A stretch of DNA of 64,000 nucleotides from Neurospora tetrasperma FGSC 2508 (lineage: Eukaryota; Ascomycota; Sordariomycetes; Sordariales; Sordariaceae): NCBI RefSeq assembly GCF_000213175.1, contig NW_009799101.1, forward strand, positions 81,147 to 145,146, written 5' to 3'. The notes beneath the pieces are model-generated. The model was not told the DNA's origin, searched no databases, and saw nothing but the letters and a program-made list of their open reading frames with translations. The position numbers were made by a program, and so were the translations under genes. This document shows positions 33,210 through 47,480 of this stretch, one piece after another (position 1 is the first letter of the stretch; every line of letters begins with the position of its first letter).

Positions 33210-36200
33210 TTATTCCATGACCGCAACGGACTTCTCAGCGCGCGCGCGCATGTGATCCGCATGGGTTTCGAGACAAGAGGAGATCAGACGGGTTACTAAG
33301 AGTTGATTAGCGTTTGCTTTCTCAATTGCGTCTGGCGGGAAATAAAACTTACCCGGCCACACAGCGCCCTTGTCAATGAGATACGCCGTGATCCGCAGAA
33401 TCTTTGCCGCATAACCCATATGATCATCCCGCTGACCATTGTTGACATTGTTGAGACCATCGCCATTGAGACCATGAGACGTCTGGTCCGCATTCATCTT
33501 GAGCTCCGCCCGCTGGATTATCTCTTGAATCTTACCCAACAGCTTGATGTCATCGTCTTCCAGGAGAACTACCGCGGGCACTTCTTTTAGGTCGACATCG
33601 TCCCGACCAAGAATCCCCAGGTATCGCCCAACGCGGTCTTGCAGCGTGGCAACCCACTCAGCCAGAACCTGTGCGCAATCAAACGTGCAGATGGCTGACT
33701 GCACAGGCAGCTCGCGAGCGGTCGCATCGGCAAACGTTACATTGAACTTGTCCGCATTGAGCAACGAATCAGCCGCAATGAAACCTGCCTTTCGGAGATG
33801 GCGTTCTCTCCGTGGATCGGACCTGTTGTTCGTAATAGCAAGTGGCGACTGGCCGAGGTTCAGATTGGAAAAGGCTTCAGGCCTGGCGGTATTCGCGTCT
33901 TCTGGTGCAAGATTGATAGCGATGGGGGTCTGCTCTGCATGTTGGACTATCTCAGAGCCGCGAGCCAGCTCCTCTGCCATGCCATCCCAATCCCGCTGCC
34001 AAAACTTCTCCTTGACGCGAGAAAAGTTAACGTAGAGACGGACGTAGGCAAGATCAAGCAACGGAATGGCATCAGCGGCAAGCGGCCCCTTACCAAACGG
34101 ATTTGGACGCTCTGGGCTATGGTGGGAATTGCTCTCCCATACGGCTTTCCACGCGCGAAGAGCTGGCTCAATGTGTCGATGCATCTTTTCAGTCTCTTCA
34201 TTCGTCCAAACCTTGTTGTGGTGGCGTTGGCGAGTTTCCCAGATGTAGTTGTGCAGGGCATTGATAAGAATAAGACAACCAAACGTGCTTGGCTTCGGAA
34301 GGTTAGTGGTGGAAAAATCGTTGCCGTCCGCCAACCTTGAAGCCACTTTCTGTCTCTGGAGGAGTGCCCCCAGGGCCTCGTGAAACATCATCCGGTTATG
34401 GTTTGCGGCCGCGACGCCACCCTGAGCATGAAAGATTTGACTGGAATCCGCAGCAAAGAACTCTTCATCACATGGGAGGTCGAGGAAGATTTCGGAGTTG
34501 GTCAAGGCTGGCGTGTGGTTATAAGCGGATACCACGAGGCTAGAAAGAATAAACACGGTATAGAGCGTCCGCTTCCTCTCCTCCATGGACTTCCAGCGGA
34601 GCCATTCCACCTCTGCCGCGTTCCAGCTTACATCCATATCCATCGTATCGATATCGACGCTGGGCTCGATCCTGATCGGGTTCAGCAGCTCAGCTCCTTG
34701 GGCCAGACTTACCAGCGCGGCAGCGTGGGTTGACGCAATTTCGCCGGAACGCTTGTCGCCGCAATTGTGGCCGTAAATGACGTTGAGGAGCATGGCTTGA
34801 ACAAGCCAGACGGGCGTCTCTACCGGGTTTTCCTGCTGCTGTAACGTATGCTCCGACATGGACGGTCGTCGGAAATCTGCCTTCCTAACGTTTGCTTTTC
34901 TTCTCTCATCAAGGTATAATTGGATCATCTTTTTCGCCATACCGAACAAATCCATCGATATCTGCTGCTCCATCTCGTAGAGGGCACCGATCGCCGCCAT
35001 TGAAAGGAGAAGGCAGCCGCTTCCGCCAATACCGTTATCCTGTCCGTTAACCGGGAGCGTGGGAACGTCGAACGAGAGTGTCGGTATGTGGAGGAACGGC
35101 AGATGTGGGTGGAAATATCGCAGATAAGCACTGACGTATCGTTGGAGATCGTGGGTGTTCGGGAGGGTGTTGGGGAGCTCGGTGCTGGTGGTTGTCGTCG
35201 GCGATTGTGTCGGCAACGGGGAGCTGCTGGTTGTCGCGTACGAGTATCTTCGAGCTCCGAACTGGGAAGCCTGGGAGGCCGTCAGGGCACCTAGGATGGC
35301 ATGTCTTGTTGAATCAGTGATTGTCGAGACGGGTAAGGTGCCATGAGTACTACCATTCATGGACGACGGCGTCTCCGGGCCGGCACCGAAATTGTTCAGT
35401 GCATTGTTCATGTTTTGACCATTGAGGCCCGAGAATATGTTGGGACTTAGCGAGTTCATTGAGGACGGTGGTGTCGAAAAGTAGGCATCGCCCATATTCT
35501 TGCTGGATGGAGCGGGCTGCGGCGAAAGGGGGATCCCGGTCAAGAGATCGGGGAATACGGTGTTGCCCATGTCGCCGAGAGAAAACGAGTTGGGTATTTG
35601 CGGGGGCCCCATTATACTGCCCTGCCAGATCGAGCTCGTCTCCACAGCGGGAGCGCGGTGGTTCGATCCATCCACCATTACGTCGCTGATGCCGCTCTGG
35701 CTGGCAGTGCTAATGGCCGAAGGCGAGGATCGGTCAATGACATGGTCGTGAAGATCGTTGTTGAAGGACATTTGCTGGTCAAAACCTTGTAGCCAGTCAA
35801 AGTTATCATCCAGATGCTGGCCGCCTGTCATATCAGGAAGCCCGTGTGGAAAGGGAGACAAGGGGTCTACGCCCATCAGGTTCGGCGAATCACTGTAATG
35901 AAGTGCATTGGGGTTGATGGTCGAGGCCGGGCTAAACAGCATCGAGGGGTCCCCGAAGTCGAACTCTGGGTTGAAGGGCATGATGGGAGCTGTCCTCAAG
36001 CCCGTAGAGAAGTCCATGCCGTTCATGGTATGAGTCTCCAGTTTGGGGAGTCCGTGAGGAACCCCGCGCTGCACCATGGCGTTGGCCATGCCGGTATAAG
36101 CGTGATGATCAAAGTTGTGGTGAGGGAAGCCAGCCAAGCTGGGATGTCGGCTGTGTTGTGGTGGCATAGCCCTGGCCGCCTGAGCATTGGCCGCAGCGAT

Positions 36201-36961
36201 CAACTGCATTGTCGTAGTGTCGACGTGACTAATGGTGTTTGCTCGAGGCCGCATGGCAGCAGTGACTGCTGCTTGGGCGGCAGCATTGGGGCCAGGGCCA
36301 GCGACGCTATTCTTGCGGACCCGGTTGTTACCACCGGCCATAGGCGCGCTCGTGCTCTCGCGACGATTGCGAGGACGCGACGATGGGGTGGTAGTCTGAT
36401 GTAGCTTCTGCTGGTGCCTCAACAACAGATCTCTGCGGGCAAAGCATCTTGCGCAATCTGGGCACTCGAAGGGCTTTTCTTTGGTATGGGATCGCTCATG
36501 GCGCTTGAGGTGTTCCAGACGGGCAAAGGACCGCTGGCATGTTCCGCAGACGTGAGGCCGGGGTTTGTCTGTCTTGGGTGGAGGGAAGTTGTTGGCAGGA
36601 GCAGCGGGGACTTGGGTATTCACTGTGATGGTCGCGGCTTTCAAAGTCAGCCATTCATGGTCAGCCAAGCAGCTCAAGGTCCAAGAGGAATGGGAAGACC
36701 ACGCGACGATTGATGGTCATTGACAGGGCTCGAGGAAAGCATGGAAGTGGGCAGCAATGGATAAGGCGATCCCGCGGAGGGGTGCTAAGCAAAGTAGTAA
36801 AGCAGCAAAGCAGCAGAGGGGCATGTATTGGGCATACCAGGGTCATCACCAGCAACGGGAGGTTTCCCACTGGTCGGCGACGGGGATGCCGACGTTGTCG
36901 AGTTGTTGGACATGTTGGTGTCGACCTCGAGCTTGCCGGCGGGGTCGCTCGAGAGAGGCAT
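33210..36961 (-). CDS. ADR1-like C2H2 zinc-finger transcription factor with fungal-specific regulatory domain
   Basis: The gene is complement(join(33210..36622,36838..36961)), 1178 aa. Exon 1 supplies the ATG and 41 codons ([14 protein letters not shown]...); the 215-nt intron (GTATGC...ATCACAG) joins in phase 1. The frame before the fingers has no ATG of its own, which supports the upstream exon. Finger 1 uses C67, C70, H83, H87; finger 2 uses C95, C98, H111, H116. The spacing and wording ([36 protein letters not shown]) closely follow yeast Adr1 and Aspergillus AmdX fingers, which bind GG(A/G)G-type sites. The middle (120-530) is Asn/Ser/Pro-rich, probably activating. From about 535 ([17 protein letters not shown]) begins a fungal_trans-type helical domain, which continues to about 800. 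Nuclear; targets unknown. Combination of Adr1-type fingers with this domain is common in Pezizomycotina. Confidence 0.85.
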
Positions 36962-39900
36962 TGTGTGTGGTAAAGAGGAAGAAGGGGAAAGGGCAATACA
37001 GGATCAATTGAAAGCTTGTTGGTAGTATGATGGATCAAACAAGCTTTGTGCGGGTGGCACGGAAAGAATCGAGGCGACAAATGCTAGGTTGTTGTTTGGG
37101 TTGTTGTCAAAGGGAAGAGCAGCGAAGCTCAGTCGGCTGTAGAAGAGGGCTGGGGGACGCTGTTTTGGTTCAGGTACCGCCCGACAGATACAGCAGCGTA
37201 TAGCCGATGACAGGCGAGATCGATGGGTACCTAATCGTCTGGTATTTGGATATCGTACGGCAGAATAATCTCGTCCGATTGAAGTGGGCAGTTATTTGGG
37301 AGATCTGACCGCGGGCTGTAGCTTTGACGACGACGATGGGAGTTGCTAGTAGTAGAGATGGTTGTGGTGGGGATTGATTGAGGTGGGCGTCTTGATGGTG
37401 GTGGTGGTGGCGGCGGCGGTGGTAGTGGTGGTCCGAGAGAATAACAGTACAGCGCCCCGAATCAGCGGCAGCATGCTAGGGATTCCGACGACATCAACAA
37501 CAGCAATAACAACAACAACAACAAAAACAGACAGATGGCAATTTCGCTGGCGTCAACTCCAAAGTCCGTCTCTACTAGACATCTACCTAGTCTGTTCAGT
37601 TGTTTCACCGTAGCTCGATATTATTTTTGTTGCTGTTCGAACCTGTTGATTGTTAGGTGTAATTCTGTTGATCGGTTGTTTCGAATGCTGTGCCGTGCAA
37701 AACCCGACCGGAACTGTGACTCGAGTGGAAGGAAAGAGACGGCGGACGTGGACGGCGTGGTGAGGGCGGCGTGGAAGGGGCAGAAAGCAGAAGGCCAAAT
37801 GCTGGACCGGGGGGGCAAAAGTGGACGCCTGGAGGGGGACGGACAAAACAGTTCGCAGTTCACTGTGCACCTACTGAGTGAAGTGAAAGTGAGTGCAGTG
37901 CTGCTTAGTACTGTGACCGTGTCCCACTGTGAACTACAGTACTACAGTACCTCTACTAAAAATCTCCATCGGCTCGGCTGGCATTGACGACTTCCACTTT
38001 GGAAGCTGTGATGACTGGATGAAATAAATGCCGTGATATGACAGGTCATTGGAGACCCTTTATCCAGCCAGGTTAGGTACTGGCTTCCATGTTCCTGTCC
38101 CGTCATAGAGGTATGTACTGCGTAATAGGGTAGTAGGTACTATGCCGTGGTCGTAACTGCAGTGTGTAGAGGAACATCGAGGCTCTAACGAGGTGTGTCA
38201 CTGTGTGGAGAATCCTCGATGGTGACTCGAGGGTACTGTAGTGGGGCCACTTGGAGCATGGATGGCACTACCTAACTGAACCTACTCCCCAGGTCAGGAA
38301 ACGTTGGATGGACCTTGGCAAAGTTGTGGGCTTCAGGGCGAGACCCAGCACTTGAACGCACTTGCACGCCCTTGTTTCTGGGCATTTTCAAGGCCGCCCG
38401 CCCGCCCCGGCCTCCACATTGTCCCGACGGAACTTGCACTCTACAAGGCAAGAGCAGCTTCGGTCACGATTTGGAAATGGACGTAGCGCCTCGGATGTTA
38501 AAATGATGAGACCGGCATCTGCTTCGTTGAAGGTTCTCTTCTGTTTCTGGCTTTGGCTGGCCAAGTTGCAGACTTCCATTGATTGCATTTCAGTTTCGTT
38601 ATATGTAGATGATTATATGCGTGTCAACACCAATGCACTCATTACATGTGTATTGTACTTGTATACATGATAGTGTATATTGATTGCATCACAGGGTCTT
38701 GTTAACCGTCACTTATCATTCCCGTCGCCGCCCGTTGATGATATCGCCGCCGGGCCGCCATCATCGCCTTGTTCTCTTCCTTGTCCAAAGCATCACATCA
38801 CGACCAGAACCACACGTTTTAGAGCAAAAACCCCTGTGAAACTGCAACACACCATGGCGCCCTGACCTACCTGCGCTGGTACCGGAGAAATACCTGGATA
38901 GCGCAAGTGACAGGCCGATCCACCTGTTACCGGCCGGTTTGGTCGCCAGAGTTGCGCAGGTGACCCCGTTGATGAACCGTCAGCGGCCCTCGTCCGTCTT
39001 CGTACCTGCTACCATACTACCATACTATGCAAGTCTTGCCAAGTCTGCTTAGGATAGCTGGACCCTGTCGATTGAGGTCAGCCAATGGAAACGATTCAGT
39101 CATTCTCTGACCAATGAGGGATGATAATCAAGCGTCTAAGAGAGTCACTCGGCTTGCTGCCACTCCACGTTCCAGGCATCTGCAACAAGTTGTTCTTGAG
39201 ACAACAAAAGAGGCCATCGGCATCTCCCACTTCGTTGAACAAGCGAACTTGGAGCACGGCGGGCATGGCCTCTTAGACTTCCGCCCTCCTTGTCTGGGGC
39301 AATTGCAAACGATTCATGTATGTACTATGTCCGCGGCATGGTCATGATGTGTGTGCACCAGACTGGGAAGATGGAAAATGACATCACTGTCTGTTCGTCC
39401 ACTCGGTGCGGTCAATTGCTATATGGTCGTCCATCCAAAGAAACAACTTGCATACGTAGCTACCTAGTGATTTGCGCCTCTTGAAACCATGCATCTCCCT
39501 CTCATCATATTTCACTAGGTATCCTTCAGTCTGGTCGACACCATCCGTACCGACCACAGTTTGTTTGGCACAGTCGCAACCGGCAGTCAGTCGTCAGCCG
39601 GAGCATCTGCTGCGCGGCCGACCCTGACTTTTCGAAATACGCGTGTGCTTTTCTTCTTCTTGGATGATCAGATAGATATCTGGGACCCACTCTAACCTGA
39701 CTGATCAAGGCCGGGATGTTCGATGGCCGATCTGCGACTGCAACAGGCCGGCAAGTTGAGCCTCCAGATTCGCCCCGACAGCAACCACAAAACATCAGTA
39801 GCACAACACGTGGATGACAGACACAACTGATGATCTTCTAGATTTCCTCCCCATCGTCAGGAACAGGGTATCTGATGCTTCTGCCTCGGACTCTTTTTGC

Positions 39901-42900
39901 TGCAGCAGTTCTTGCCCGTCGGCTTCAATGCTACCTTGGGCCGCGTTGGACAAGCCTCGCTCTGATTGACCAGTTTTTTCGCAGCCGTTTCCGCTTTTGT
40001 ACTAGCCTGCTGCACCTTATCTGCATGTTCTCCCTTTCGTTCACTTCCTACATTCATTTGTTCACAGCCTCTTGATACTTTTTGGTTCCGATGCGTGTCT
40101 TTCATCAGAAGTTACCTTCACTTTGCTTTTGGGAGATACCATCACCAAGCTCAACAGTCCGTATCCACTATGGGCAGTGGTATACATGATGAATCCTTTA
40201 AATTTTCGTCGCAATGGCCCGTTTTCCTTTGTTGGGCATCCCGACTCGCTTAGCTGCTCATTTCAATTGCGAATCACAGCCCTTCTTAGGTCACAGGTTC
40301 GGATCGAGACTTTGCACTTGGCACAAAAAGAACAAAGAAATGCGGCCTTCCTTCTACACTGCGACATGCCATGCCACCACTTGGAGCGGCATGAGGCCCG
40401 AGATGTGGATGAGATGGCCTCAATGGCCTCAATGGCAATGGCCTCTCCCTGAGGCCCAGAGAAGAGGCTCAATTACTAGCTTTTCTGATGTACCAGTTCC
40501 TTAGTGTACAATGGCATTGCCATTTCCCATTCCGCGGTTGCCTTTCTTTTGCCCAAGAAATGTCAGGTCTGATATCATTTTTCACCCTCCTCAAGGGTGA
40601 CGTGGTTGACTGTACATGCTGCCCTCCACTCACATTGACCATGTCTGGTACATACAGTCACTGCCAGATCCAAGTGGGAGCCATCGGCACCAACAGGGCA
40701 TTGCAGCGCATGGCATGGGCATGGCATACAGGCATCCGCGGGCGTCCTATCGATATGAGCCCTCGAGATGGATGGTGTCAGACAGACCCCGAGACCCAAC
40801 GCGACCTACCTACGCTAGTGCCGTGTGGTTCATGCCTTGGGCTTGCCCGAGAAACCAAAAAAAGGGCGAGACGGGGTTATTGCGGCTACTTATCACCAAT
40901 CACGTATTTTCTGCGGGTTTTGCCCGGACATACCATTGAGAGCTTGACTGTTGCCACTATAGGGTTGACTTTGGGAGACCATCATGTCTTGTTTATTGGC
41001 AGTAGGACACAATATTGTAAAATGCTGGTTTGTTTGTTCGATTATAGGATAAACTGGAAAGTTTTGGAGCTCCTATTAGCCTCTCAAGAGAGACTATCCT
41101 CTGATGCCTCTTTGTGGTTTGCTTATTCTTATACCCATGGTTCGTAATCCGCACCAATCTCGACATCCATTTAGAAAAATGTGCATAGCAGATCTGGACA
41201 CAATACCAATTCACTTGAGATAGTATATGTAAGCAAAGACAGTCAGAGAAGATAAGGAGCTTCTTCCCTATCATCAAACTGCTATCATTGCTCCTATCAA
41301 CAGCACGTGATTTAAAGATCCGGTGTTCTCTCGAGACTGGCAATCCTGCTCAGGTCCTATTTATACCTTGACGCTATGTTGAAACCTGACAACAAGTCCC
41401 TGAGTTCTGAGAAGCATGAGTGATCAGGGATCCAGGGCTCTGTAAGCGGCCAGGAACATCGATCCGCTGACTGCAAAGCCAATGAAGCGGCAGTCTGAGA
41501 GACACAGTGTGTAAACCAGTGGGATATTTCAGTGGTCGAAACTCACACAGTTGAAATCCGAAGCGCATTTACTGTAGTAACCGTGACTACCTCTACACTA
41601 CACTACAGGCAACTGAAGCTCCATCTGGACCAAGCTCACTACCATCAATAATCGCGGACTGGGGATGGACAAGCAATGAAGCTTGCGATTAAATCCTTGC
41701 GCGGTTGCGAGGGTATCCATTCATCAAAGAAAGGGACTTTGTATTTTGAACGACTGACACTTGACAGATCCATCGCAACTGGACCTTTGGTGTGGCCGGG
41801 CCCTCGATGCTGAGCTGGTGCCAGAAGCTTTGACGTCCGCGGAAGTGGACCTAGCTCGCGCTTGCAGTGCACAAGTCATACTACTACTAAATGTAGATAT
41901 CAACTTTACAACATTCAGATATCAAAACTACGTTTTTCTCCAACACCGAGGTTCACACATTGACATGCGGTGGGCCCTTTCGCCGGCTGGTCCCCTGCAC
42001 ATGCACGCCGGAACTGCCCTGACCCCTAATTGACCCCTAAGCTCCGCACGCGCGGTAGGCGGCTTACAGCATGTTGCTTGGACGCGGCGCAATTTGTTGT
42101 GCGATGCCTCATTTGCTATGGTAGTGTACACTACCTAGAGCCGCGACACAAGTCTTGGGATTGCTATCAGATCAGTTCAAGGAAAAAGAGCAGCTGTTCA
42201 GAGCCGTGTAGCTCTTCGGTCACGATAACAGTTACTACCGTTTTGGCGCCTGTCTGACCCAGCTCATGTTTTCAGCACGTCTACCAGATAGGCAGACGAG
42301 AACTTTGAACACGAACGGAAGGGACTGTACCCGGAGCTCTTTTTCTGTTTACAAATACATCGTACCTACCTACCTCTACCAAGCGAAGAACCCCCATTCC
42401 GCTGTCCGCGCGCTTGTCTTAGGTTGCTTATGTTTTCTGGTTGCCTCGCATACCCAAGTCCGAAACCGAATCCGTCCACCTGCAGTGATGGTACGCTATG
42501 GAGCATGGGGTATCCGCGGCTTAACATGGATTTGTCCACCGAACCTCGCTGCGTGGACTCCATCCAGACCTTACTGGCTGACGTTAGGTATTGTAACATG
42601 GCGCTCGAAAAGCCAGGAAGGCCTGGCCTACCTCTGTACTCAATCTCATCACATTCATCGCCTCGATTCTCTAATGTCCGCGGAGACCGCGGAAGCCCAT
42701 GAGGCCAGGGGAGGCCATTCCTCAACTGAGGCCAATCTCATCTGCTAGATTATTTCGCGGTCAGAGCATTAGAGGTAGGTAGGTACCTAGCTAGGTATCA
42801 AGAGGCCCAAGCTCTTGTTTCGGTTTGAAACCTCCATTGTAGTGGTGGGTGGGGGAGTGCACTGCCCGGAGAGAAGGGAACTGGACTGTGGTGGGTGGTG

Positions 42901-45900
42901 TTAGGTGTGTGACCCCCAACATCCATGGCATGGCAAACCCCAACATCCCGCCCCAACCTCAACGCAACGCAACATCGGACTGGACCCAGAAAAGCCCAGA
43001 AAGTCCAAGGGACGTCCTTGCCTCATTCACGACATGACGGGATCCCTTGTTCCCTGGCAGTTTTGATCAGTTACCTGTACATAGTACCTTCCTGCAGCAG
43101 TAAGTGCATGATGCCCGTCAAGCCTGCACTAGCCGATACTGGGAAAATAGTACACACAGAGACCCGACTCAGAAAAGCTTCCATCGATTATATCGATAGT
43201 TTGGTTCTGATGCAATCATTCACCAACGTGACGAACGAGGTGACGGGATCGTGGCGCAGCAACGCAACCACCTGCAGTGACGGGACTGGACTGAGTGACG
43301 TCCCAACCCGACCCTGCAGACCACTGACTACACCTACATGATGTAGGTACCTACGTAGTGTGCTTTCATACGTAGAAAATCAAGACAGCTTTGGGGTGGT
43401 AGAAACGAAATGACGCATCGTTCACTAAAAGATTCCGTTCAGGGCGCGCCCCAGGCATCCCAAGGATGCAATTTCGATCCATGCGTGGGTTCGCGTAGGC
43501 AGCATACATAATCCAAAGACGCTTGGCTTGATGTTGAGATGCCTGGCATGCCTCTTCCGTCAGTAGTAACATAGTGCACTGCAGGCAATAAGGCTGCGTT
43601 GCCGCCTACGTACCTACATTGCCTCAATGTCCAAAATGTGCCACCAACTTGCCAGCATTGAGACTGGACTGACAAGAACGAAAACAAAAGGACGGCTGCT
43701 TGATGAAAGAAGATGAAGCCATGTAGTGAAGAAAGAGTTCGGGGAAGCGGACCCGGGGCCAGACATCTAGTGTAGATGGGACGGGCGTCTGGACATGGAT
43801 GGGAGGTAAGATGGTGGTGAGACACGGAACGAGGGACCAAGCTGACAGAGCTCACCACTTTGAGCTACGGGCAGCCCAATTACGACTCAGAAATCGAGGT
43901 GTGATGTTCCTGATGGTTCAACGTCCAATCGGTCCTCCATTGACTGTTGACCTCGAACGGGGCACTTGGCAGAGAGGGTGAACTTGGAAGTACCTGCCTA
44001 CCTACTTTATTGCTTGAAGAGGGCGAACCTGGAAGCACAACACAACGATCGATTAATCCATCATGGAAAAGCATTGTCCTTAAAGATGAGATGCTCGACT
44101 TGGACTTATACAAGTACAGATATGTAGTCAAGCTACCCCTCCATCTCATCTTGCCCGCCCGTCCGTCTCAATTCCAAGAAGTGTGTGCCCTGTCTCGGAG
44201 GGGCGCATGAATGGAGGGGTCGCCAGGGGGGGATTCAGGTACCTTATCGCTAGCGAGGGGTAGAGGAATGTACCTATCGAGATAGCGTAGTTGAACCGCT
44301 GGGGCAGCAGTACGGTAAATTGCCATTTGCCCTGCAATGCTTCTCCAACATGACTGTATCTCAAAAAGTGACGTTTTGGAGAAGACCCTTTCAAGAACCC
44401 TAGAGAAGAGGGAACCGAGAGGATCATTCTTGATATGTAGTGTACATTGGGTGATTTGGGGTCATGAAGTGAGGGGGGCGACGAGGGCTTGCTTCTCCAA
44501 CTCCAACACCTGCAATGCCCCGCGCATGGACCAAGCCCTAGACACCCGCCCCCACTCCGACAACGCTGACACGGATCTCAACAGAACTCCAAGTCACAAC
44601 ACAGACCACACGCTTTGAAGTCGGGACCGGGGGGCCAAAGGGGGCCCCGGAAAATCCACATCCTTTCTCCGCGGACGGGACCCGCTGAGATCCGGCAATT
44701 TACCCCGGATTCCGGATGGAGTCTACCTATCCATCTCTCCACAGGCTCCGCAGTCGGTGCTCCACGCCTTGAACGTCAAACACAAGTCGACATGCCGATG
44801 ATGGTGATCGATGATCGGTGATCATGTACAGCAAATCCTCCCGTCCAAGTCGCCGAAGACACCCGTGTGCGCCGCTTTGGGGCCATTTGGGATTCGGAAG
44901 CCTAAGTAATCAGCCCGGAAAGCAAAGATAGTCCTCAAGTTGACTCTGGGACCGGGTACGTACAAAAGATGACGTTCGAGACCAGCAAAGCCGGATAAGG
45001 TGAGGCTACAACAATTTCAAGAGCTCAATGGGCTCGTTATTTGGCTTCCATCTGCTATATCCCTGTCGACTTGCTCGTGCTCTTTTTTACGAACTTGCTG
45101 CTTGCTTAGGTATAAACGCCCAAGTAGACGAAAATTACATCCGTTGACAGGCTGCTTGTTGACATCTTCAGACAGTTCAATTCCAGTTTGTTTGTTAGCT
45201 CTTACCCCAAGGAGGACACATGCCAACCCATTAGGTATGGTCAAAACCAGATAATCAGTAACTGATTCGACATTCGAAAGAAAAAACACCAACCAGTATC
45301 GAACGGTACACATATACTCGGCCTTACGCTATAATCCGGGAGACATGGGGGGTGAAATTGGCCACACACTCCATTTATTCATGCCCCTTTACAGCCTTTT
45401 GCATTGCCAAGTCTCGAACTTTGCCTTTTTTTGATCCATCTAGATTTCCTGTTCTCCACCAGAGAAGACCCAACCAACAACCAACATGAATCTTCACCGA
45501 GCTACCAATCCACGAAAGCTTACGAAATCAATCACGACACAAATGATTTGAGTCTAGAACAAGAGCAGCAACTCCTTTGGTCCTTCACTTATTTTCTCAT
45601 ATTTCCTTTCCTTTTCTTTCCCGTTTGTCCCCTGATATTCATACGATCCCATCACACACAGACACACAGACACAATACGCTGTACTCCCCGTGCCATATC
45701 ACAGTGGGTAACCAGCAACTTTCCCGTCCCCGTCCCCGTCAGTACATGTCCCCGTCCCTATCCCCGAGCCGCGTGGATGCCATGCTCTGCCATGTCATGC
45801 CATGCCCTGGTCCCAGCCTGCAAAGGCAAAGTGCAGCAAGCAAGCCCCCGTGATCGCCTCGTGCAGGCTGGCTGGCTAGTCTAGTAGCCTACCTCTACCT

Positions 45901-47417
45901 ACCTACCTACATACCGACCGGTCGTCTACATACATGAATAACCCTGTCACACTGCAGGATGCAAAAAGTTGCAGATGCAATACATACCTAACGAACCGTT
46001 CGAACCGTTCGAGCCGCTCAAGCCGCTGCTGCATGGGGTTCATTTGGGGGAATTGAACACAAAGATGTAGGGTTGAATATTCAAACACCACTTGGAGGCC
46101 GGGCAAGTTTACGGTTGTGTAACACGCACGACGCCGTTCATAGGGATACTGCATGTGTAAATTGATGTTGGAACTCGTGGGATCATATCATATCATTATT
46201 ATATCAGTGAATTGAATCAAATCCAGGATTGACTGACACTCGAGATTCCAACATTTCACCAAAGCGTCAGGTAACGGAGTGCGAGTTCATTCGGATTCCG
46301 GAAGCAGTTCAAACATTCTAGGACATATGTACCTCTATATATGCCCGCCCATTACAATGAAGGGGCCAAGTCACAGAGACTGCATGTGGCCAATTCTATC
46401 CCTTCCTTACTTTGCCTCTGCCTACCTTACTGACCTACCTTACCTACCTACCCCTACTTTGGGACCAACAGGCCGAGGTACACAGCACTATACAGCATAC
46501 AATACCTCACCTCGCACGACATATATATACAACACGAGGTAACAGCAATAGCATTACATCCTACCTAGCTACTCTACGCAGCACATCGACATAGTACCTA
46601 GCAAGCAAGCAAGCAGCCAAGCAGGGCCGTCCGCGAATCATAGGTATTTCTTTTAGCAAATTCCACAATTTTTCCATCCAAATTGAGGCACCAATAATGA
46701 TAGGACTGGGTGCAATGCTTCTGGGTGACAAATGCAAGTTTCGATCGTTGTTCTCTCTTTTCTTCTTCTTTTATTATTTTGAAGAATTGCCCCATGAAAC
46801 GATTGGATCCCCGGGGCGTTTGACAGACGTACAAGGGCTCTACACAAGGAAAACGAGATGGGACGACAAACATTGTGTACATGACTGGATGGCTATACTA
46901 TCGCTAACTCCTTTCGTATTCTTACAGCCCAAATCCACGAAGCAATCCCAGCTGGTTTATCATTGACGCCTTGTCCTTCTTCAACCTCTATACCTCAAGT
47001 ACCCGACAGGCCGTTCCAAAAATGGAAACGGGGTACATTACTGCAAATATCTAAGGACTCCTTCTCAAGCAGACAAAACGTTTCTTGGCAGGAACAAATC
47101 CAATAAACAAACTTCCATGCGGTACTGTCCGCCTACACTACTGCGCAGAAAAGACTATCCCGACACCAATCTCTTCTTGCCCGTTTCCGTGTCGGCTCTA
47201 GCCCGTCATTTCCACCTCGCACAGATCGCAGCACTCACGGAAGCGTGACAAGATCGCAGCACTCACGGAAGCGTGACAAGACCCATCAAAGCCAAACAAC
47301 CGGCCCGAAGTTCCCATGATGTCGAGGTGGAAAGTGAATGGCTATTTCCAGTTCGAGATGCCTTGTGTAACAGCATTCGCTGCTTCTATAGTAAAGAGAA
47401 CGGCCGGGAAGGTTCTG
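36962..47417. other. About 10 kb gene-poor region
   Basis: I find no supported protein gene or tRNA. Near 37.4 kb are a GGTGGTGGCGGCGG tract and a CAACAACAACAA tract, both probably in the long 5' flank of the C2H2 gene. A 219-codon frame at 40488-41147 and a 160-codon frame at 42266-42748 have no recognisable domain, mixed codon use and no splice support. The dispersed CTACCTAGGTAC motif recurs (42775-42798, 43344, 45891-45912). At 45985-46030 is a short tandem CGAACCGTT/CGAGCCGCT run. Noncoding RNAs or lineage-specific short genes cannot be excluded. Confidence 0.5.
47223..47278. repeat. Perfect 28-bp tandem duplication
   Basis: The 28-bp unit starting AGATCGCAGCACTCACGG occurs twice with no mismatch, at 47223-47250 and 47251-47278. 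It lies just outside the left end of the accessory array. No function is visible. Confidence 0.9.
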
Positions 47418-47480
47418 GTGTGCAACTGTCAGCGATATATTTTATAATTTGGGAATAGCATTGACCTACTCGTCGGGGAC

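Noticed and set aside
40488-41147. 219-codon plus-strand open frame
   Set aside because: No recognisable domain or coding bias, and isolated in non-coding-looking DNA. Could be revisited with RNA-seq.
42266-42748. 160-codon plus-strand open frame
   Set aside because: Overlaps an equally long minus-strand frame and contains an intergenic CTACCTACC motif; no protein features.
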